This document shows positions 58,378 through 64,000 of a stretch of 64,000 nucleotides of DNA, in pieces; within the stretch, counting starts at the first letter, position 1, and each line of letters begins with the position of its first letter. The position numbers were made by a program, and so were the translations under genes. Below the pieces are notes generated by a model that had not been told where the DNA came from, ran no database searches, and was given only the letters and a program-made list of their open reading frames with translations. Origin of the DNA: JADLHS01 sp964594985 (GTDB taxonomy: Bacteria; Verrucomicrobiota; Verrucomicrobiia; Limisphaerales; JADLHS01); NCBI GenBank assembly GCA_964594985.1, contig CAZQNQ010000010.1, forward strand, positions 1-64,000. The letters are read 5' to 3'.

Positions 58378-59294
58378 TGGCGCGGATGGAACTTCCGGTG
58401 GATGTCGCGCAGGCGACTGCCGGTGACGTGGGTGTAAACTTCCGTGGTGCTGATGTTGGCGTGACCGAGCATTTCCTGAATGACGCGGAGGTCCGCCCCG
58501 TGTTCCAGCAAGTGCGTCGCGAAGCTGTGTCGCAGCATGTGCGGCGTGATGTTGCGCCCGACGCCAGCGCGCTTGACCCGCGCCTTGATGTGCGCCCACA
58601 TGGTGATGGAGGCGAAGGCCGAACCGCGTGACGTGAGAAAGACATTCGCAGGCGAACGCGGCTTCACCAGCTTGGGCCGGCCCGAAGTCAGATAGCGATT
58701 CAAAGCCACGACCGCCTTGGTCCCCACGGGCACAACGCGCTCCTTGTTGCCCTTGCCGATGACGTTGATGAAACCGGCTTCGAGGTGCAGTTGTTCGAGC
58801 CGCAGCGCGCACAGTTCCGAACGCCGCAGGCCGGAGGCATAAGCGAGTTCCAGAATGGCCTCGTCACACAGGCTTTGCGGCGTGGCCGGTTGCTCGGACG
58901 TGAGGAGTTTTGCGATCTCGTCGTTCGAGAGCGATTTGGGCAACCGCTTCCAGCGGCGCGGCAACGAGAGGTTTTCGGCCACGTTGCGCGGCAGAAGTTT
59001 TTCCTCCTCGGCGTAGCGATAGAACGCCCGCAATGCCGCGATCTCCAGATACACGCTTTCACTGCTGAGGCGGCGGGTGGATTCCTTGGGTTGATGGGCC
59101 AGCGTGCGTTCGCGTTCGTGCTGGAGGAAAGCGGTGAGATGATTCAATTCCACCTGTTGCCATGCCGTGATGCCGTTCTGGTCGGCCCAGGCAATGAATT
59201 GATTCAGCAGTCCGGCGTAGGTGCGTTGGGTGTGCGCGGCCTGCCCGCGTTCGTGCCGGAGGTATTGCAGGAAATCCTCAACGAGCGTCTGCAT
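58374..59294 (-). CDS. xerD: tyrosine recombinase XerD
   Basis: A 306-residue site-specific recombinase resolving chromosome dimers at dif. N-terminal SAM-like domain (DFLQYLRHERGQAAHTQRTY). Catalytic residues: Arg in YASGLRRSELCAL, Lys in VIGKGNKERVVPV, HxxR in TPHMLRHSFATHLLEHGADL, His in MLGHANISTTEVYTHV with the nucleophile Tyr. Translation is coupled to gspK (17-bp overlap at the start). An unusual placement behind a secretion operon. Confidence 0.93.
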   Translation of the reverse strand: MQTLVEDFLQYLRHERGQAAHTQRTYAGLLNQFIAWADQNGITAWQQVELNHLTAFLQHERERTLAHQPKESTRRLSSESVYLEIAALRAFYRYAEEEKLLPRNVAENLSLPRRWKRLPKSLSNDEIAKLLTSEQPATPQSLCDEAILELAYASGLRRSELCALRLEQLHLEAGFINVIGKGNKERVVPVGTKAVVALNRYLTSGRPKLVKPRSPANVFLTSRGSAFASITMWAHIKARVKRAGVGRNITPHMLRHSFATHLLEHGADLRVIQEMLGHANISTTEVYTHVTGSRLRDIHRKFHPRQ

Positions 59295-60363
59295 GGATTA
59301 CGGGCGCCGCCGGTTTGGTCAGTTTCCAATGAAAGGTCAGGACCTGGATGTTGCGCGGGCCGTCGCGGCGCAGGATGGCGGAATACTGCCGGTGAATCCC
59401 ATCAATCTCGCAATCCAGATGCACCTCGAAGGTGATGCCCTTGACGATGAAACGATTTTGAATCTGGCCGATAACCTGCGGGTTGACCTGTGCAGCATTC
59501 AGCGCTTCGCCGGGATTCCGGAACGGCACCGGCTGACCGGTGTCCTGTCCGTCGCGCGCCCAGATGATGCGTTGGGCGGTGTTCTCATCAATGAACGGCA
59601 CGAGCTGCAACACCTCCGCCGCCGCCGTGTTGATGTTGATCTGCCCCGAGGAAATCGGCGTGAACAACTGCCGCAACGTCGCCCGCTGCACCGGGGTTTC
59701 ATCGAAGCCAATCTCGTCCCGCATGGAGGGCGGAGGCGGAGGCGGCACGGCCCCCTCCAATCCGTAAAGCTCCGGCGTCACCCCGCGCACCAACAGGAGT
59801 TCCGACAGATCGTCCATGAAACCGTCCTTGGCTTTGTAGGGCGGATCGAGGCTTTCGTAGTATTCGCTTTCCGTGCCGTTGAGGTGCGGATTCGTGTCGC
59901 GATCAATCCAGTCGAGGATGGCGGCACTGATGGCCCCGGCATCGCCAGGATCTACTCCGAGCAGGCGCATGGTCTGGTCCAACATCAGTTGATCGGCGGT
60001 GTTGATGTTGGCGTACGACTCCAGGTTCGTAATGCTCCAACTGAACCGGCCGTAACCCAAATCCACCTTGTAGCCACTGCCGCGGACCAGATCCACGAGG
60101 CTGTTGGAACACGTCCCCTGAAACTGACCTTGCCAGACCTCCTCGGGACAACCGGCGGTGGCGATGAGGACGGATTTGCAATAATCCACGCCTGATTGCG
60201 CGAGCGCGTAAAAATTCGCCTCGGCATTTGCGTTGCGGAAGAGCCGGTTCTCCACGTTCATGCGATACGCGAAAGCCGCCGCGAGCATCGCCAGCACGGC
60301 CACGCAAATCATCACGATGATAAGCGCGATACCGGCAGAGGCCCTGGAGGTTTTGACTTTCAT
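59278..60363 (-). CDS. gspK: type II secretion minor pseudopilin GspK
   Basis: A 361-residue minor pseudopilin. N-terminal hydrophobic helix GIALIIVMICVAVLAMLAAA after Ala-Ser-Ala-Gly; SWSITNLESYANINTADQLM, ILDWIDRDTNPHLNGTESEY with the Asp calcium site, GQININTAAAEVLQLVPFID and NRFIVKGITFEVHLDCEIDG. A proline run (PPPPPPS) sits mid-protein. GspK caps the pseudopilus tip with GspI and J. Confidence 0.92.
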   Translation of the reverse strand: MKVKTSRASAGIALIIVMICVAVLAMLAAAFAYRMNVENRLFRNANAEANFYALAQSGVDYCKSVLIATAGCPEEVWQGQFQGTCSNSLVDLVRGSGYKVDLGYGRFSWSITNLESYANINTADQLMLDQTMRLLGVDPGDAGAISAAILDWIDRDTNPHLNGTESEYYESLDPPYKAKDGFMDDLSELLLVRGVTPELYGLEGAVPPPPPPSMRDEIGFDETPVQRATLRQLFTPISSGQININTAAAEVLQLVPFIDENTAQRIIWARDGQDTGQPVPFRNPGEALNAAQVNPQVIGQIQNRFIVKGITFEVHLDCEIDGIHRQYSAILRRDGPRNIQVLTFHWKLTKPAAPVIHADAR

Positions 60364-60365
60364 CT

Positions 60366-61112
60366 TCAGGGCTGAGTTTGATTGTTCCCGCTCTGACCCG
60401 CGCCTGGCTGCGGATTGCCTTGCGCGATGGTCGGCACCATCACCGAGGGCAGCGGCGCGATATCCATGATCTCCACCTTCACCCCTTGGGCGTAGGGCTC
60501 ATTGGGATTCTTCCGCTCGAACTCGAGCTTGAATTTGATCATGCGCGGCAGTTCATTCGTGCGCGTCCATTCGCTGACCCAATCGCGCTTCCGCACGTCC
60601 CAGAACTCGAACTCCAGCTTGTTCACACCCTTGGCGACCACGAAGGGAAAGTCCCGTTCGTCGGCATTCATGTCCTTGAGCAACGGCGTCTGGCGCAACA
60701 CCAGTTGCTTGTCGTAATCCTTCCCCGGCTCCACGGAAAAACTCACGCGCCGCACGTCGAAACCGTCGAACGCCAGCCGGCTGCTGCGCGGGAACATCTC
60801 GGGCAACCGCGCCACGAAACTCAACGTGCCGCCCCCGTCGTTATCGGCGACGAAAGCGTAGTTCTGCTGGTCGGCCTGAAAGGACATCACGCTCGCCAAA
60901 GCTTCCTTCAAGGTGCGCACCGCCACCCGTTCGCGTTGCAACTGCGCGGCGGCTTCCTGCCCGATCTTCGCGGACTTGATGATGAGCGTCCACGTCGCAT
61001 AGATCGCCATGATCACCATGCCGAAGATGGCAAAGGCCACCAGAATCTCGATCATCGTGAACGCGCGCCGCCGTTGTGAACCGCGCCGGGGGATGAAGGC
61101 TGGGAATCTCAT
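60366..61112 (-). CDS. gspJ: type II secretion minor pseudopilin GspJ
   Basis: A 248-residue minor pseudopilin with the N-methylation motif RRAFTMIEILVAFAIFGMVI and beta-rich body (DNDGGGTLSFVARLPEMFPR, LEFEFWDVRKRDWVSEW). The C-terminus is a Gln/Gly/Pro-rich tail (PQPGAGQSGNNQTQP). The ATG overlaps the gspI stop. Confidence 0.9.
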   Translation of the reverse strand: MRFPAFIPRRGSQRRRAFTMIEILVAFAIFGMVIMAIYATWTLIIKSAKIGQEAAAQLQRERVAVRTLKEALASVMSFQADQQNYAFVADNDGGGTLSFVARLPEMFPRSSRLAFDGFDVRRVSFSVEPGKDYDKQLVLRQTPLLKDMNADERDFPFVVAKGVNKLEFEFWDVRKRDWVSEWTRTNELPRMIKFKLEFERKNPNEPYAQGVKVEIMDIAPLPSVMVPTIAQGNPQPGAGQSGNNQTQP

Positions 61113-61561
61113 TGCAGCGCGGGGCCTCGTTGACTGCTGCGCGAGGCGGGATCCCAATAGAACGTGTTCACCGCAGAATCCACCTGCCGGGTTTTCCGGT
61201 TGAACACCGTGTAACTCACGTTCCAGAGACCGTTGGTCATCTCCTCATTCGGCGTGGCGGAAACGATGGCGTAGTAGTCGCGATACAACTCCCCGATGTC
61301 CGGCGAAATCTCGCTGAATTCGACGGTCACCTCGCCCTCCGACACCCGGTTCGTCTTGGAGGTGTACCAGCCATGCACCATCGCGACGCCCGGTGATTTT
61401 TTGCTCTGAAAAATCCGCGCGTTCTTCAACAGTTGCGACGTCAACCCAAGGATGGCGAACGTACACATGAAGAACAACGCAATCGCCACCATCACTTCAA
61501 TCAGCGTGAAGGCGTGATTCCGCCGGCACTTCGCGGTTCTGGAAATCTGGCGCGGTTTCAT
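61109..61561 (-). CDS. gspI: type II secretion minor pseudopilin GspI
   Basis: A 150-residue pseudopilin: HAFTLIEVMVAIALFFMCTF then a short globular domain (GWYTSKTNRVSEGEVTVEFS, DYYAIVSATPNEEMTNGLWN). Size and order between gspH and gspJ support GspI. Start at 61561 overlaps the gspH stop. Confidence 0.85.
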   Translation of the reverse strand: MKPRQISRTAKCRRNHAFTLIEVMVAIALFFMCTFAILGLTSQLLKNARIFQSKKSPGVAMVHGWYTSKTNRVSEGEVTVEFSEISPDIGELYRDYYAIVSATPNEEMTNGLWNVSYTVFNRKTRQVDSAVNTFYWDPASRSSQRGPALQ

Positions 61562-62121
61562 CGCATCGGTCCTTGCGTCAACAAACCGGTCGTCGGCTCC
61601 AGGGTAAGCTTGCGATACTCCTTGTCCGAGCGATACACGATCGTCGCCTCGTCGCACGTGCCGTTCGGGTAAAACCGGATGCGCGTCCACTCCGAGTCTT
61701 TGTATTCGGACAGATTCACGTCGAGCATCTCCAGCGAGATGTCGTCGGGGATGACGCCCGTGATGCCCGTGCCCGGCGCGGCTTCAAACTCCGGCACGGC
61801 GGAACTGTCGGAACTCATGGGAATGGTCGCCGCCCCGCTGCCGCCGATGCCAAACTTCCGCTGCGGCGGATAAAAGATCACCGCGACTTCTCGACCAGTG
61901 AAAATGGCTTTGGACCGGGCATTGTCGCAGACGTCCTTGAGATCGCCGATCGCGCGACGCATCCCCTCCTTCTTGGTAATCTGGTAAATGCTTGGCACGG
62001 CCGTGGCGCAGATCAGCGCCATCAACGCGCAGACGATCAGGATCTCGATGAGCGTGAACGCCGCCGCATCGCGCCGCAACCGGACGCGACCCACAACACG
62101 CTGCTCACGCCACATTTTCAT
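61558..62121 (-). CDS. gspH: type II secretion pseudopilin GspH-like
   Basis: A 187-residue pseudopilin with AAFTLIEILIVCALMALICA and the GspH-like body (GDLKDVCDNARSKAIFTGRE, VAVIFYPPQRKFGIGGSGAA, EWTRIRFYPNGTCDEATIVY). It could be a GspG-like major pseudopilin variant; a separate gspG is not seen. ATG at 62121 overlaps the gspF stop. Confidence 0.85.
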   Translation of the reverse strand: MKMWREQRVVGRVRLRRDAAAFTLIEILIVCALMALICATAVPSIYQITKKEGMRRAIGDLKDVCDNARSKAIFTGREVAVIFYPPQRKFGIGGSGAATIPMSSDSSAVPEFEAAPGTGITGVIPDDISLEMLDVNLSEYKDSEWTRIRFYPNGTCDEATIVYRSDKEYRKLTLEPTTGLLTQGPMR

Positions 62122-63407
62122 CGGTTCATCGAGCCGCCGACGTTGGAGATCATCGAGAACATCGCCGACAACACACCCAGCAACAGGAAGCCGACGCCGC
62201 CCGCCATGACCACGATGAGCACCGGCTCGATCATGTTCGTCATCACGCGCAACGCAATGTTCAATTCGTTTTCGTAGGTGTCCGCCACGTTCTTCAATGC
62301 GCCGGGCACGTCGCCGGTTTCCTCGCCGATGCGCACAAGGTCCACCATGAGTTGCGGGAAGATTTTGCTCGCGGCCAGCGGTTGCGCGAGGGTTTTGCCG
62401 TCCGTGACAGCTTCGCGGGTCTTGGCGATGGCTTCCTTGATGACGCGATTGGGCAACACCTGCTCCGTGATCTTGAGCGCGGTCAGCACCGGCACGCCGT
62501 TCTCCAGCAAGGTCGAGAGCGTGCGCGCGAACTGCCCGTAGAGATTCAGTTTCATCACCTTGCCGAATACCGGCAGCTTCATCTTCCACGCATCAATCTT
62601 GACCTTGCCCTCCTCGGTCTGCCTGAACCGACGGAACAGCACCCACGCCAGAGCCATCAACATCAACATCAACCACCAGTAGCCGGTGAAGATGTTGCTG
62701 ATGCTGATGAGCATCTGCGTCATGGCCGGCAACTGCATCTGCATGTTGCCGAAGAGCGTCATGAACTTTGGCAGCATGTAGGTCATGAAAAAGATCACGA
62801 TGGCAATGCCGACGACCGCGACGAACGCCGGATAAATCAGCGCCGAGGTGAACTTGGCCTGCACGGCGGCGAACTTCTCGAAGTGATCCGCCATGCGCCG
62901 CAACACCTGCACCAAAGCGCCGGATTGTTCGCCAGCCTTGACCATGTTCACGTAAAGGTCGGTGAAGATAAGCGGTTGCTTGCCCATCGCGTCCGACAGG
63001 CTGCGCCCTTCCATGACTTCCTGGCGCAACTCCACCGCGACCTGCTTCGGGATGCCCTTGGTTTCAAGGTGCGTCATGCTGTTCAGCGCGACAGTCAATG
63101 GCATACCGGCCTGGAGCAGATTGGCGAATTGTTGCGTGAACGTGGCGAGTTCCTGCAGCTTCGGCTTGCGCTTGCGATTCAACTGCGCTTGCAGCGTCGG
63201 CGGCAACAGCGCGGCGAACCCGCCCTTGGACGCGCCCGCTGGTTTCTCAGCTTTGACCGCCGCCCCGCCCTTCGGCATGTCCACCGCCACAGGAAACAGC
63301 CCGAGTCGCTCGATCGCCACGAGCGCGGCGGCCCGATCCACCACGTCGAGTGTGCCTTGCACTACCTCGCCCGACCGGCGGCGGGCTTTATAGGAAAACT
63401 GCGCCAT
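62118..63407 (-). CDS. gspF: type II secretion inner-membrane protein GspF
   Basis: A 429-residue platform protein. Repeated T2SS_F domains: LATFTQQFANLLQAGMPLTV, ALNSMTHLETKGIPKQVAVE and LYGQFARTLSTLLENGVPVL, TALKITEQVLPNRVIKEAIA, three membrane helices (LIYPAFVAVVGIAIVIFFMT, MLMALAWVLF, VLIVVMAGGVGFLLLGVLSA). First of five coupled gsp genes. gspE and the secretin gspD are not visible. Confidence 0.95.
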   Translation of the reverse strand: MAQFSYKARRRSGEVVQGTLDVVDRAAALVAIERLGLFPVAVDMPKGGAAVKAEKPAGASKGGFAALLPPTLQAQLNRKRKPKLQELATFTQQFANLLQAGMPLTVALNSMTHLETKGIPKQVAVELRQEVMEGRSLSDAMGKQPLIFTDLYVNMVKAGEQSGALVQVLRRMADHFEKFAAVQAKFTSALIYPAFVAVVGIAIVIFFMTYMLPKFMTLFGNMQMQLPAMTQMLISISNIFTGYWWLMLMLMALAWVLFRRFRQTEEGKVKIDAWKMKLPVFGKVMKLNLYGQFARTLSTLLENGVPVLTALKITEQVLPNRVIKEAIAKTREAVTDGKTLAQPLAASKIFPQLMVDLVRIGEETGDVPGALKNVADTYENELNIALRVMTNMIEPVLIVVMAGGVGFLLLGVLSAMFSMISNVGGSMNR

Positions 63408-63458
63408 AAGCTTGTGTGTTAAAACCGTTGCGACCGAAAAGTTGCCCTGGCGGGCGGC

Positions 63459-64000
63459 TTAAACCTTGGCAGCGATGAGGTCCAACGTCTTGCGGACCCC
63501 GTTCTGTTCATTGAGACTGCCGCGCCGATAGCCTTGCAAATCCAGCGTGACGTGCGTGTAACCGATCTTCTTCAACGCATCCGCGACCTGGGCGGAAACG
63601 CCATCCACCAGAAACTTCGGCAGTTCCACCGGGCCGACCTCGATCCGCGCCAGATGAGTCTTGAGTCTAAGGTCTGAAGTCTCAAGTCCTCCAAGCGCGC
63701 CACCAACCGCCGGCTCGGTGACTTTAGGCTTCAGACCCGAGACTTGAGACTGTAATTCGTGATGCCGCACGCGCACATCGTAAAAGCCGAGGTCGCGCAA
63801 AACATATTCGCCCTCCTCGATCATGCGCAACTTCTCCGGCGTCACCGCTTCGCCGTAGGGAATGCGCGAACTCAAGCAGGCCATCTGCGGCTTGTCTGCC
63901 GTCGGCAAACCGAGTTGCGCCGATAATTCGCGGATGTCCGCCTTGGTCAGGCCGGCTTCCTTGAGCGGGGCGCGCACCTGGAATTCCGCCGCCGCCTTCG
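63459..64000 (-). CDS. larE: LarE (ATP-dependent sacrificial sulfur transferase), 3' part, with in-frame palindromic repeat
   Basis: C-terminal part; the frame runs off the window at 64000. LarE matures the nickel cofactor of lactate racemase. Visible: LKEAGLTKADIRELSAQLGL, TADKPQMACLSSRIPYGEAV, EGEYVLRDLGFYDVRVRHH, then ARIEVGPVELPKFLVDGV. Between RHH and ARIEV, where LarE normally continues directly, a stretch of about 33 residues (LQSQVSGLKPKV ... GLETSDLRLKTHL) is inserted. It is encoded by a 93-bp palindromic repeat. Confidence 0.9.
   Translation of the reverse strand, partial: KAAAEFQVRAPLKEAGLTKADIRELSAQLGLPTADKPQMACLSSRIPYGEAVTPEKLRMIEEGEYVLRDLGFYDVRVRHHELQSQVSGLKPKVTEPAVGGALGGLETSDLRLKTHLARIEVGPVELPKFLVDGVSAQVADALKKIGYTHVTLDLQGYRRGSLNEQNGVRKTLDLIAAKV
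63658..63750. repeat. 93-bp palindromic repeat in frame inside larE
   Basis: Arms 63658-63688 (GTCTTGAGTCTAAGGTCTGA...) and 63720-63750 are inverse copies with 25 of 31 matches. The right arm, inverted, matches intergenic 57665-57695 at 28 of 31. 93 bp is a multiple of three, so the frame is kept. Confidence 0.9.

Noticed and set aside
1..64000. CRISPR array, rRNA and tRNA genes
   Set aside because: No regularly spaced identical repeats of CRISPR type and no recognisable tRNA or rRNA sequence was seen. Short tRNAs may escape reading by eye.

Overview
The window is one high-GC chromosomal segment of a Gram-negative heterotroph. LPS genes (kdsA, an OstA-like protein, lptB), a type II secretion-like cluster (gspF-H-I-J-K), pectin-type glycan enzymes (GH78 rhamnosidase, sialidase-like, DUF3826, pectate lyase-like) and very many short palindromic intergenic repeats together suggest Verrucomicrobiota, probably Limisphaerales/Pedosphaera-like. 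That placement is inference from gene content; no rRNA or tRNA gene was seen.

Layout. 0-4.9 kb: C-terminal half of a split carB, a putative zinc metallopeptidase and an ATP-grasp ligase. 5.0-6.7 kb: an AT-richer, tightly overlapping three-gene cassette (TIGR04255 protein plus two unknowns). 6.7-10.7 kb: sufT-sufS, an orphan membrane gene flanked by direct repeats, apgM. 11-15 kb: kdsA, OstA-like protein, lptB. 15.3-23.5 kb: rhamnose/pectin locus with a divergent enolase-superfamily dehydratase. 23.6-33.5 kb: an accessory island around an ECF sigma factor with a long C-terminal extension; it holds four YciI/DGPF proteins, SRPBCC, DoxX, VOC, DUF1579 and DUF1428 proteins, a MoaD-like protein, a BNR-repeat protein and two eroded genes. 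34-40 kb: htpG, an NtrC-type regulator, an IS3-family element. 40-54 kb: Gfo/Idh/MocA oxidoreductase, AMP nucleosidase, aminotransferase with an MnmC-like protein, yraN, PUR-type protein, rsfS, nadD, a GH144-like protein, cstA, an AmpG-like transporter. 54.5-64 kb: a small gene with integron-like borders, FIST protein, glycerate kinase, glutaredoxin, xerD, gspK-J-I-H-F and the 3' part of larE.

Two observations stand out. First, palindromic repeats of the kinds that fill the intergenic spaces also sit in frame inside four protein genes (larE, cstA, an MnmC-like gene, a BNR-repeat gene), adding short peptide loops, as Rickettsia palindromic elements do. Second, four sites in the ECF island share TGTCC, an 18-nt spacer and CGTYGTA; three lie 27-48 bp before a gene start. 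They look like the promoters of a local regulon of the ECF factor encoded in the same island.

The repeats belong to several families, some with clear terminal inverted repeats and constant length (two 149-bp copies at 34428-34576 and 52197-52345). They supply start regions, stop codons and insertions to neighbouring genes, so many apparent N-terminal extensions here are translated repeat and were trimmed.
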